A DNA stretch of 8,309 nt from Verrucomicrobia bacterium UBA6015 (GCA_002428045.1 DIZZ01000189.1:1-8309), one strand, 5' to 3'. Shown: positions 1 to 6,551, counted from the first letter of the stretch. Notes: generated by a model from the letters alone, not told the origin. Translations and numbers: made by a program.

Positions 1-95
1 AATACCCCGTGAACGGTTACGTTCCGTCAAAGCTGACAAAGTACAGCCTATATCCGCTTACAATGATTACTGTTGGCATAATGTATCCTTACAAA

Positions 96-251
96 TCATC
101 TTCCCCCTTCGACGATGGCGATTTCCTCGGGGGTGAGATCGTAGAGCTGGTAGGTGAGGCGGTCGATTTGGCGGTCGGTGGCGGTGATCTGGGTTTCGAG
201 CTGGTCGAGGATGTTGGGGTTCTTCTCCGCCGCTTTCTTCTTGTTCAAGTC
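96..251 (-). pseudogene. Orphan C-terminal tail of a restriction-modification enzyme
   Basis: On the minus strand this stretch reads in frame from DLNKKKAAEKNPNIL to IAIVEGGR and a TGA at 96-98. It matches the last 50 residues before the terminus of the enzyme encoded at 990-3887 at 46 of 50 positions, so it is the end of a homologous gene whose first ~900 codons are missing. The tail looks like an amphipathic, probably coiled-coil segment. The homology stops abruptly at base 252; 26 bases further upstream on the minus strand lies the stop codon of the HigA-like antitoxin. The differences are mostly silent or conservative and the reading frame is intact, so this is a piece of a once-functional, slightly diverged relative rather than random similarity. 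No start codon with a ribosome binding site is seen, so independent expression is unlikely. Confidence 0.85.
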
Positions 252-252
252 C
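101..252 (-). repeat. 152-bp direct repeat, copy 1 (R-M tail DNA)
   Basis: This segment aligns without gaps to 998-1149 (offset 897). I counted 13 mismatches in 152 bases, about 91% identity. Both copies have the same orientation and encode the C-terminal tail of the restriction-modification enzyme. The mismatches cluster toward the 3' end of the coding sequence (bases 111-138). The sequences flanking the copies are unrelated, so the homology edges are sharp. Confidence 0.9.
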
Positions 253-278
253 CTGCCCCCGTTACGGCGCAACTGACT

Positions 279-590
279 CTACGCTTCGACCAGGTATTCA
301 GGGTGGCGCTCTGCAATTTCCAGCAAACGCAGGGCAGGACCGGACGGTTTGCGGCGACCTTGTTCCCAACTGATTTCCGTATCACGGGCAACACCCAATA
401 CGCGAGCGAAAACAGCTTGGCTTACGCCCAGTTTTTTGCGAATGCGCACAATCTCTTTTGACGGACGCTCTTCGGGTAATTCCGGTATCGGCACGCGTTT
501 CGTTTTTAGCGTTATTTTTCCCTGTGCATGCGCCAGCACCTCGTTCAGGCTTTCCGTAAGTTCAGCAAACACGTCTTTTTTCATTTTCAT
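279..590 (-). CDS. higA: HigA2-like antitoxin, XRE-family helix-turn-helix
   Basis: This 103-residue protein is the antitoxin partner of the overlapping toxin gene. An N-terminal part (about 1-45, with DVFAEL and GKITLKT) would bind the toxin, by analogy with Vibrio HigA2. Residues about 46-80 form an XRE-type helix-turn-helix with the family signature VSQAVFARVLGV and WEQGRRKPSGPA, followed by LRLLEIAERHPE. In this family the antitoxin neutralises the toxin and represses the operon by binding its promoter. The gene is second in the operon and overlaps the toxin gene by 29 bases in another frame. A GGGAG motif at 592-596 is only one or two bases from the first ATG (588-590). It is seven bases from a second in-frame ATG (582-584), so the true product may be two residues shorter. 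The TAG stop at 279-281 happens to lie in the same frame as the orphan R-M tail that follows. Confidence 0.88.
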   Translation of the reverse strand: MKMKKDVFAELTESLNEVLAHAQGKITLKTKRVPIPELPEERPSKEIVRIRKKLGVSQAVFARVLGVARDTEISWEQGRRKPSGPALRLLEIAERHPEYLVEA

Positions 591-921
591 ACTCCCGTTT
601 GATGGCTTCTACGATTTTCTTCAGTTGCTTCTTCTCGTCGGCCGCAAGGTTATCGCTTTCGCTTTTCGCAAAGACAAAAACAAGGTGAATCACATCGTGT
701 ATTTGCAGCAGAAGGTACATAATGCGTATCCCGCCGCTCTTACCTTTGCCCTTTAGATTCCAGCGAACTTTGCGAAGACCGCCAGTACCCTCGATGACAG
801 GCCCCTTTTCTGGATTCTGCGCTATTTCTGTCTGAAATTCTGCGAGAGCGTCGTCGCTGATAAGCTCAGCAATACGCCTCGTGAAGATGCTTGTCTCAAT
901 AAATGTGACGTGATGTTTCAT
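562..921 (-). CDS. higB: HigB2-like toxin, RelE superfamily mRNA interferase
   Basis: This 119-residue protein is a ribosome-dependent mRNA interferase of the RelE/HigB group, inferred from family resemblance. It carries the block GTGGLRKVRW (residues 45-54), then KGKGKSGGIRIMY (57-69), then a hydrophobic strand and the C-terminal pattern KSESDNLAADEKKQL (86-100). These match Vibrio HigB2-type toxins, which cleave mRNA in the ribosomal A site and arrest growth when the antitoxin is lost. Length is normal. Gene order is toxin first, the reverse of most type II systems but standard for hig loci. The ATG at 919-921 has no clear Shine-Dalgarno and sits inside a perfect dyad, so translation may be weak and the leader short. 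The gene appears intact, with no frameshift or stop. It lies 68 bases downstream of the R-M stop codon and has its own plausible promoter. Confidence 0.9.
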   Translation of the reverse strand: MKHHVTFIETSIFTRRIAELISDDALAEFQTEIAQNPEKGPVIEGTGGLRKVRWNLKGKGKSGGIRIMYLLLQIHDVIHLVFVFAKSESDNLAADEKKQLKKIVEAIKREYENEKRRVC

Positions 922-932
922 ATAACTATATG
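919..932. promoter_or_regulatory. Inverted repeat at the higB start, candidate HigA operator
   Basis: The sequence CATATA-AC-TATATG is a perfect 6-bp inverted repeat with a two-base spacer. It overlaps the toxin ATG and lies just downstream of the putative -10 box (940-945). Antitoxins of this family bind dyads at their own promoter. The position fits autorepression, but binding is inferred. Confidence 0.45.
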
Positions 933-939
933 ACTATGT

Positions 940-968
940 ACAATAGACCGTTCAGTCTTCAGATGCAA
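940..968 (-). promoter_or_regulatory. Putative sigma-70-type promoter of higBA
   Basis: On the minus strand TTGCAT (963-968) is followed after exactly 17 bases by TATTGT (940-945). Matches to consensus are moderate (3/6 and 4/6). The predicted start site falls about ten bases before the higB ATG, giving a very short leader. It lies between the R-M stop codon and higB, so higBA need not depend on R-M transcription. Confidence 0.4.
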
Positions 969-989
969 GAACGTTTATATTTTCCCGTT

Positions 990-3887
990 TCATTTCGTTC
1001 CCCCTTCCACAATGGCGATTTCGGCTTCGGTGAGGTCGTAGAGCTGGTAGGTGAGGCGGTCGATCTGGCGGTCGGTGGCGCTGATCTGCGTTTCGAGCTG
1101 GTCGAGGATGTTGGGGTTCTTTTCCACCGCTTTCTTCTTGTTCAAGTCCAGCATGCGCTCCACCAGCAGCACCATCTTGTCATGCAGGGCCACGTCGGCC
1201 GGGTTCGAAATGTCTACAGCCCTAATGGGCAGTTTATCAAGATCCTTCTTTTTCACTTGGGCTATACTCTTGGCGTTTGTGAGCATACGTTCCGAGTAGT
1301 ACCCCATCAGCAGCTTCGAGTTAATAATGCCGAGTAAATATTTCGGGGTAATGTCGTTGATGCAGTCATAACAAAAATAAAGGGACTGCTCAGGATAAAA
1401 CCCCGAGTCGTCATAAGTTGCAATAAGCTGATTTCCTGTCTTTCTTATAAGCAGCTTCGGTATTGCCCCGAGTTTGCTTTGGTCCGTCGTTCGTCCAGTA
1501 ATGTTGTCTCGCGTAAACAAGAACCAGTAAACCGAAGTTGTTGCGTATCGAGAAATACTCCTACCCTTAAGAGTTGGAATCTGGTTAGGATCACACTTTT
1601 CTTCCGTGATCAATTCTGATTTGCCACCATACCCGGAAGTTGTCATGCACACATCAGACAGAGAAACTACAGATGACAAGCTCGCTATTCTATCATAGAC
1701 CACGTTTCGTGAATTAGTTGAACCAACATCAAAGGATCGGTCTTGACGGGCATAGAAACTCTTTTGTTCAATCTTTCGGAGCGGCTCATAAAAATCACCG
1801 ACAAGACAAATATGGTTCGATGGCTCGCCTCGTTCGACAACGTATATAACGGTGTCCACTACTACCCCTGGAAAAGGTGCGCCAAATGCAAGCTTATGAA
1901 TGCGATATTCAAGCAGCATACGCTCTCGCAATTTGACAAACTGTGAGTTGAAGCAGAATCGGTCCGGTATAATGAATGAAGACAGTCCATTGGTACGTAT
2001 CAAGTTCAGCGACATTGTTACAAAATACTCATACAGGTTTGGCATATATGTATTCCCGCTATGAACACGGATAAGATATGCGAGTTCATCCTCTATGAGT
2101 ATGTCATTACCGAATCGTCCAGAAAGAGAAACCCATGGTGGATTGCCGATGACGCAGTCGAAGCCGCCGCGTTGCATGATGTCGGGGAAGCTCTTTTTCC
2201 AGTCGAAGACGTTAATGCGGTATTGGCTTTCGTCATCCAGCAGCAGCATCTGTTCGTTTTCATAGAAATCCGGGCCGATGAGGGCGTTGCCGCATTTGAT
2301 GTTGCCGCCGAGGTCGGGTAGGATGCGCTGGCGCTCGCTGAGGAAGTCGCGCTGGAGCTGTTGCTGGGTTTCGCCCTCCAAGACCTTTAACAGTAGCGAG
2401 AGCTTGGTGACTTCGACCGCCTGGGAGTCGATATCGACCCCGTGAATGCTGTTTAGCAGGATGCGCTTGCGTTCGGCGGTGGTGAGCCGCCAGGTGTCGC
2501 CAGCGGCCTGGTAGATCTTTGGGGATTTCCCGGCGGCGTTGCGTCTGGCTTTTTCGAGATCGAGCTCACCGGTGGCCGGATCGGCAGTGTATTGCCTCAA
2601 ATGCCAGTCGAGCAGGTATTGGTAGGCGACGATGAGAAAGGAGCCGGATCCGCAGGCGGGATCCAGCACTTTGATCTCGGCGGCTTTGGCAATAGAGACG
2701 GGGCTCGTTTTGCCGGGATCGTCGCCGTCGAGCAGCCGCCCCAGGGTGTTGCGGACAATGTAGTCGACGATGTAGCCGGGGGTGTAGTAGACGCCGCCCG
2801 CCTTGCGGACTTCGGGCTTTTCCTCGATTTTGGCCTGGTGTCCATCGGTCAGCCGGATGGTCTTGCCCAAAAATTGCTCGTAGACCTGACCGAGGATGTC
2901 GGCGGGCAGGACTGAGAACTCGAAGGGGGAGTCGGGATAGTACAAGTTCTTGAGAATGTCCTTGAGCGTCTTGTCGTCGATCTCAAGATGCGTGGTGAGC
3001 GTGTCGGGGGCATCGGAACGGCCCTTTTCGCCGTTGTCGAAATGGAAGAGCCCGGAGTTGTAGCGGGCGTCAGCCTGGTGGAAGAGCTGTTGCAGCCGGG
3101 TGTAGGTGCGTTCACCGTTGAGCAGCACCTGAAGGCGGCCGTAATCCTCGGTCCCGCGGTCCTCGCAGATGCGCAGGAAGATGATGCGGTCGATAATCTT
3201 CTGGACGGCATAGTTGAGGTCGCGCACGGAAAGCGCGGGGTTGCGCAGGGCGAGATTACGGGCAAGCAGCTCGCGCCAGCGCTCGATCTCGGCGAGGAAG
3301 GTGTCGTCGACGGCCCCGGTGCCGCGTTTGCCCTTGGATGTTTCTGCGTATTTGTCGAAGGAGCCGCGCAGGATGGAATCGCGGGAAAAGATCGCTGCAA
3401 TCTCGTCCCATTTGTCGACGTACTGGTCGAAGGTGTAGTAGAGGATGCGGGCCTTGGCGGGACGGTCGGTCTTTTCCGGCTTGACGCGGGTGTCGTAGAC
3501 GGCGAACTCCTCGAAATCGGAGAGGATGCAGAGCGGGAGTTTGGCGGACCAGCCGTAGCGGCGGACCTGATAGGCGGGGGCGATGTCGCCCTCGATGTTG
3601 ACGGACGGCTTCTTGGCCTCGACGAAGAACTTGCGGGTGCCGCCGATGCGGAAGCAGTAGTCGGGGGCCTTGGTGAAACCCCCGATGCGGATGGCGTCCT
3701 CGTGGATGATGTCCTTGTAGGCGTCGGCGTAGCCCGCCTTGTTGTCGACGTCCCAGCCCAGGGCGGTAAAGAACGGGTCGAGGAACTCACGGCGAAGTTC
3801 AGTCTCGTTGTAACCGGCGGACGTGTAGTGCTCGCGGTGCAGACGGAAGGTTTCGCAAAGCGTACGCAGACTGTCGGGTGCAGGCAT
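990..3887 (-). CDS. Single-chain restriction-modification enzyme (type IIG-like, Eco57I/TaqI-type adenine methylase)
   Basis: This 965-residue protein combines DNA cleavage, N6-adenine methylation and target recognition in one chain. The N-terminal ~160 residues resemble an HsdR_N-type nuclease, with PD at 75-76 and EAK at 90-92 as the PD-(D/E)XK core. A helical linker follows (about 190-345). The methyltransferase shows motif X at 364-378 (GGVYYTPGYIVDYIV), motif I at 409-417 (DPACGSGSF), an acidic VDIDSQAVEV block at 484-493 and catalytic motif IV GNPPW at 581-585. Residues about 590-890 form the target-recognition domain (TaqI-like C-terminal type), and the last ~50 residues a charged helical tail. 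Such enzymes cut unmethylated foreign DNA and methylate their own. All key residues are present, so it is probably active. The start is supported by AAAGGA at 3895-3900, seven bases before ATG. The gene stands alone upstream of higBA on the same strand. A stand-alone methylase with a vestigial nuclease is the alternative. Confidence 0.93.
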   Translation of the reverse strand: MPAPDSLRTLCETFRLHREHYTSAGYNETELRREFLDPFFTALGWDVDNKAGYADAYKDIIHEDAIRIGGFTKAPDYCFRIGGTRKFFVEAKKPSVNIEGDIAPAYQVRRYGWSAKLPLCILSDFEEFAVYDTRVKPEKTDRPAKARILYYTFDQYVDKWDEIAAIFSRDSILRGSFDKYAETSKGKRGTGAVDDTFLAEIERWRELLARNLALRNPALSVRDLNYAVQKIIDRIIFLRICEDRGTEDYGRLQVLLNGERTYTRLQQLFHQADARYNSGLFHFDNGEKGRSDAPDTLTTHLEIDDKTLKDILKNLYYPDSPFEFSVLPADILGQVYEQFLGKTIRLTDGHQAKIEEKPEVRKAGGVYYTPGYIVDYIVRNTLGRLLDGDDPGKTSPVSIAKAAEIKVLDPACGSGSFLIVAYQYLLDWHLRQYTADPATGELDLEKARRNAAGKSPKIYQAAGDTWRLTTAERKRILLNSIHGVDIDSQAVEVTKLSLLLKVLEGETQQQLQRDFLSERQRILPDLGGNIKCGNALIGPDFYENEQMLLLDDESQYRINVFDWKKSFPDIMQRGGFDCVIGNPPWVSLSGRFGNDILIEDELAYLIRVHSGNTYMPNLYEYFVTMSLNLIRTNGLSSFIIPDRFCFNSQFVKLRERMLLEYRIHKLAFGAPFPGVVVDTVIYVVERGEPSNHICLVGDFYEPLRKIEQKSFYARQDRSFDVGSTNSRNVVYDRIASLSSVVSLSDVCMTTSGYGGKSELITEEKCDPNQIPTLKGRSISRYATTSVYWFLFTRDNITGRTTDQSKLGAIPKLLIRKTGNQLIATYDDSGFYPEQSLYFCYDCINDITPKYLLGIINSKLLMGYYSERMLTNAKSIAQVKKKDLDKLPIRAVDISNPADVALHDKMVLLVERMLDLNKKKAVEKNPNILDQLETQISATDRQIDRLTYQLYDLTEAEIAIVEGGTK
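998..1149 (-). repeat. 152-bp direct repeat, copy 2 (inside the intact R-M gene)
   Basis: This copy is the 3' end of the complete R-M gene (from residue 914 almost to the terminus). Its partner is at 101-252 in the same orientation, with 13 mismatches and no indels. The 745 bases between the copies hold the complete higBA operon. Confidence 0.9.
1210..2125 (-). other. Low-GC segment encoding the target-recognition domain
   Basis: Within the R-M gene, base composition changes just after the codons for the catalytic NPPW motif and changes back near the C-terminal tail. By direct count, bases 1681-1740 hold 25 G+C of 60 and 1381-1440 hold 28 of 60, whereas 3481-3540 in the nuclease part hold 36 of 60. 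The segment corresponds to about residues 590-890, the target-recognition domain. I infer a specificity module of different origin; the borders are approximate. Confidence 0.5.
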
Positions 3888-4205
3888 GAGGTTTTCCTTT
3901 CGGCGTCAATTAACGGTTCCTCGGCCAATTTATCATCCTAGTGTTGCATGCGTCGATACGAAAAAACAGGGAATGTCCTAGTAAAGGTTCAATTGAATGA
4001 CCGTAAGACTGCGGTGGCTTGTCCATCAACAAATCGATTCCGCGTTTCGGAGCTTGTCTTTTCATGCCGAATAAATTACGTCAATTTTCCGAAGGGGATG
4101 TGGATCGTGTATGCGTTGAGTTTCTCTTCATCTTGAAAAGCAGACGTAGTTGGAACCGCTGCCGCCTCCTCTGTGTGCTTGACGTAGCGTCCATTTTCAA
4201 GTTGA
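3888..4205. other. Divergent intergenic region between the R-M gene and sufS
   Basis: No convincing gene is seen in these 318 bases. They hold the R-M ribosome binding site (3895-3900) and an isolated 10-bp palindrome TTCAATTGAA (3988-3997). A weak promoter-like pair lies toward sufS: TTGACG at 4179-4184, then 17 bases, then TTGAAT at 4202-4207. That -10-like box overlaps the first sufS ATG, so if it is real it would favour the ATG at 4218. Short open frames exist on both strands, but none carries a recognisable domain or ribosome binding site. No sufB, sufC or sufD remnant was recognised. Confidence 0.5.
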
Positions 4206-4216
4206 ATGAGCTCATT
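4205..4216. repeat. 12-bp perfect palindrome over the first sufS ATG
   Basis: AATGAGCTCATT is self-complementary over all 12 bases and contains the first sufS ATG (4206-4208). It ends one base before the second in-frame ATG (4218-4220). It may be a repressor site or chance; the sequence alone cannot decide. Confidence 0.35.
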
Positions 4217-5438
4217 TATGAACCGCTTTATTGATAATCTACGCCGCCAGTTCCCCTGCCTTGGCATACCTGTGAACGGGCAACGGCTGGCGTGGCTGGA
4301 TACCGCATCCACAGCGCTTAAACCCGACTGCGTGATCGACGCGATTGCCGATTATTATCGGTGCTGTCCAGCCAACGTGCATCGAGGAATCCATCGGCTA
4401 AGCGAAATGGCCACTGCGCGTTATGAAGCAAGCCGCCAATCCGTCCGGAAGTTCATCAATGCAACGTCTACCGATGAAATTGTTTTCACCAGCGGCACCA
4501 CCGAGAGCATCAACATCGTTGCAGGCAGCGCAGGTCAACACTGGTTGCAGGCCGGTGACGACGTCTTGATCTCGGAGCTTGAACATCATGCCAACATCGT
4601 CCCCTGGCAGTTTTTGCGAGATCGCCTCGGAATCCGGCTCCGCAGTATCCCGATGGATCGCCAAGGGGATATCACCCCCGACGCACTGCGCCAGCAGCTT
4701 TCTCCACGCACCCGGCTGGTGGCGCTAACGGCGGTGTCCAATGCCATCGGTACAGAACTGCCCCTCTCCGAATTGATTCCAATCGCCCATGCGGCGGGTG
4801 CCAAAGTGCTTATCGATGCCGCCCAAGCCGCCGCTTGCGTTCCCTTGGATGTACAGGCCCTGGATTGCGATTTCCTTGCCTTTTCCGGGCACAAGCTCTT
4901 CGGCCCGACAGGGATTGGCGTTCTTTACGGCAAAGCCGCATGGCTGGACGAGATGCCACCCTTCAAAGGGGGCGGCGACATGATCAAGTCGGTCACCCTA
5001 GAGCATACTGAGTTTAATGATCTTCCGTATAAGTTCGAGGCAGGATCTCCGAACATTGCCGGAGCCATCGGACTCGGGCGCGCCATTGAATTTGTGAACG
5101 AGATCGGATTCGAGGCTATCATGCACCACGAAAACCGTCTCACCAAGACCGCTCTGCAAGCACTCTCGTCCATCCGGGGAGTAACCCTTGTAGGAACCCC
5201 TACTCAGCGTCGGAACATCATCTCGTTCACGCTCGACGGGGTGCATCCGCACGATGCCGGGACCTTGCTGGACGAGGATGGGGTAGCGATCCGCGCCGGG
5301 CATCACTGCGCACAGCCGTTAATGCAGCGGTTCGGCCTTCCAGGCACGATTCGCGCCTCCTTTTCAATCTACAACAACGACGAGGATATCGAACAACTCG
5401 TTCGCAGCATTAACCGGATAATCAGGATCTTCGAATGA
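4206..5438 (+). CDS. sufS: Cysteine desulfurase SufS (PLP-dependent, group II)
   Basis: This 410-residue cytosolic enzyme removes sulfur from L-cysteine, giving alanine and an enzyme-bound persulfide for iron-sulfur cluster assembly. Visible landmarks are FTSGTTESIN (94-103) for cofactor phosphate binding, ELEHHANIVPW (124-134), the PLP-ring aspartate D204 in LIDAAQA, the Schiff-base lysine K230 in SGHKLFGPTGIG, and the persulfide cysteine C368 in RAGHHCAQPL. H349 in VHPHD lies 19 residues before C368. This is the spacing of H342 and C361 in Bacillus subtilis SufS, where the histidine takes over zinc binding during transfer to SufU. E. coli SufS, which uses SufE, has a tyrosine there. The sequence is somewhat divergent at the start (WLDTASTALKP) and has Ala in place of the usual Gly before AQA. 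An ATG at 4218 is an alternative start; neither has a strong ribosome binding site. Its TGA overlaps the sufU ATG. Confidence 0.95.
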   Translation: MSSFMNRFIDNLRRQFPCLGIPVNGQRLAWLDTASTALKPDCVIDAIADYYRCCPANVHRGIHRLSEMATARYEASRQSVRKFINATSTDEIVFTSGTTESINIVAGSAGQHWLQAGDDVLISELEHHANIVPWQFLRDRLGIRLRSIPMDRQGDITPDALRQQLSPRTRLVALTAVSNAIGTELPLSELIPIAHAAGAKVLIDAAQAAACVPLDVQALDCDFLAFSGHKLFGPTGIGVLYGKAAWLDEMPPFKGGGDMIKSVTLEHTEFNDLPYKFEAGSPNIAGAIGLGRAIEFVNEIGFEAIMHHENRLTKTALQALSSIRGVTLVGTPTQRRNIISFTLDGVHPHDAGTLLDEDGVAIRAGHHCAQPLMQRFGLPGTIRASFSIYNNDEDIEQLVRSINRIIRIFE

Positions 5439-5887
5439 GTTCAGCCACCGATCTATACCAGCAAATCATCCTCGAGCATAGTCGCCGTCCATTGCATTTC
5501 GGCACGCTGCCCGATGCCACGCACGTTTGCAGTGCAGATAATCCACTGTGCGGCGACAGCTTCCGGGTGGTGTTGCGAGTGGATGGATCGATCATCTGCG
5601 AGGCGGCGTTTGAAGGGGCTGGATGCGCCATATCCAAAGCCTCGGCATCCCTGATGTGCGACGCGATCATCGGGCAATCAACGGATGATTTCGAACAGCG
5701 GTTCCGCCACTTCCAAGCCACCGTAACGAGCGCCGTAGACGCCCCCCCACTGGATCACATGGGGCCGCTGGCGGCATTTTCGGGGCTCGCCAGATTCCCG
5801 GCACGGATCAAATGCGCGATGCTCTGCTGGAATGCTGCGCGGAGCGCGTTGAACCCATACCCATCCGCGACCGATCCCGTAATCTAA
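5435..5887 (+). CDS. sufU: SufU, zinc-dependent sulfur acceptor for SufS
   Basis: This 150-residue protein belongs to the NifU/IscU-like fold. In SufU it accepts persulfide sulfur from SufS and passes it on to the SufBCD scaffold. The zinc/transfer ligands are visible: C39 and D41 in NPLCGD, C64 in GAGCAISKASAS, and C127 in FPARIKCAML. The spacing between the second and third cysteine (63 residues) includes the extra segment that marks SufU against IscU, and the GAGCAIS and FPARIKC blocks are SufU-typical. The gene is translationally coupled to sufS by an ATGA overlap (5435-5438), with AGGA at 5424-5427 as ribosome binding site. It ends with TAA at 5885-5887, sharing four bases with the stop of the convergent hsp20-like gene. 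The protein appears complete. Confidence 0.93.
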   Translation: MSSATDLYQQIILEHSRRPLHFGTLPDATHVCSADNPLCGDSFRVVLRVDGSIICEAAFEGAGCAISKASASLMCDAIIGQSTDDFEQRFRHFQATVTSAVDAPPLDHMGPLAAFSGLARFPARIKCAMLCWNAARSALNPYPSATDPVI

Positions 5888-6486
5888 AACAAGCGCATAA
5901 CCACCGTGCGGGTACCGGCGTCTACACCCTTGGGCACAAGCACCCGCAACACGTCGTTGGTCAGTTCCGCCTTGGCATTGGCCGCCGCATCAACGGCACC
6001 CGGCAGCAGCACGCGCCGATCATAGCGGCGCACGTCTCCCCTACTTTCAAAACCACCACAACGAGCATGGACGGTCAGAACACGGCCATCCAGGAACACT
6101 TCCAGACGGTCACGGTCAACATCGGGGAGATTGAAGGTCACTAGGTAACCCGCGTCGGTATCGCGCATATCAAGGGACGGGGTTGCGTGCAACCGCTCCC
6201 ATCCCCTGTTGAAATGAATGGCCGAATGCATCCGGGTCGCCTGCTCAACCGCCCCTGCCATGAGCAGCCCGATTTCCCCTGCAAACACCTGGGGTTGAAT
6301 GCCTGCAACCTGCGCTTCCGCCGCCGGTGCCAGCCCCACCGGCCCGTCCATGGAAACGCGTGGCTGCGAATCAACGGCAGCACCCTCTTGCGTGCTTGGC
6401 AACAACCGCCCAAGCCGGACGAAAAGGGCGATTTGCATGAGCAAAACCGCCCCCATCAACGCTCGATCAAACCAGATTTTATTCAT
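5884..6486 (-). CDS. Membrane-anchored small heat-shock protein (Hsp20/alpha-crystallin domain)
   Basis: This protein is about 200 residues from the ATG at 6484-6486, or 207 from a GTG at 6505-6507. A hydrophobic segment at about residues 9-26 (ALMGAVLLMQIALFVRLG), without a cleavage site, suggests a single N-terminal membrane anchor. A poorly conserved Ala/Gly-rich linker follows (27-100). Residues about 102-187 form an alpha-crystallin domain: DMRDTDAGYLVTFNLPDV, DRLEVFLDGRVLTVHA, YDRRVLLPGAVD and the C-terminal strand AELTNDVLRVLVPK. The usual A-x-x-x-N-G-V-L pattern has Asp in place of Gly. Ordinary Hsp20s are soluble holdases of ~150 residues that bind unfolding proteins; this one would act at the inner membrane or in the periplasm, depending on topology. 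No strong ribosome binding site is seen. A perfect TATAAT (6487-6492) touches the ATG, so a later start at the ATG 6454-6456 cannot be excluded. It converges on sufU with a four-base overlap. Confidence 0.82.
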   Translation of the reverse strand: MNKIWFDRALMGAVLLMQIALFVRLGRLLPSTQEGAAVDSQPRVSMDGPVGLAPAAEAQVAGIQPQVFAGEIGLLMAGAVEQATRMHSAIHFNRGWERLHATPSLDMRDTDAGYLVTFNLPDVDRDRLEVFLDGRVLTVHARCGGFESRGDVRRYDRRVLLPGAVDAAANAKAELTNDVLRVLVPKGVDAGTRTVVMRLF

Positions 6487-6534
6487 ATTATAAGACTTTA
6501 ATGACACTTTGGAACGTCATCATCAATAACTTGC

Positions 6535-6551
6535 AAAAATGAAGCATTTTT
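6535..6551. repeat. AT-rich dyad upstream of the hsp20-like gene
   Basis: AAAAATG and CATTTTT form a perfect 7-bp inverted repeat with a three-base loop, about 50-65 bases upstream of the hsp20-like start. It could be an operator or a weak hairpin; no partner copy is seen elsewhere in the window. Confidence 0.35.

Noticed and set aside
11..24. Short hairpin GAACG-GTTA-CGTTC near the window edge
   Set aside because: Five-base stem without a U-tract or neighbouring gene start; likely chance.
9..461. Plus-strand frame at the window start, with a similar one at 930-1337
   Set aside because: Both are antisense translations of the duplicated R-M tail; their mutual similarity comes from the DNA repeat.
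922..989. Possible terminator between the R-M gene and higB
   Set aside because: Only a 5-bp CGTTC/GAACG pair with a 15-base loop and no U-tract, so not convincing.
2849..3928. Minus-strand 359-codon frame overlapping the R-M N-terminus
   Set aside because: Ser/Thr/Pro/Arg-rich product in a shifted frame of the same strand; the other frame holds the nuclease and methylase motifs.
2988..3941. Long plus-strand open frame (317 codons) opposite the R-M gene
   Set aside because: It is antisense to a strongly supported domain-bearing gene, has Gly/Val/Glu-rich low-complexity content typical of a GC-rich shadow, and shows no domain.
4019..4234. Small plus-strand ORFs between the R-M gene and sufS
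   Set aside because: No ribosome binding site or domain, and the frame runs into sufS in a different phase.
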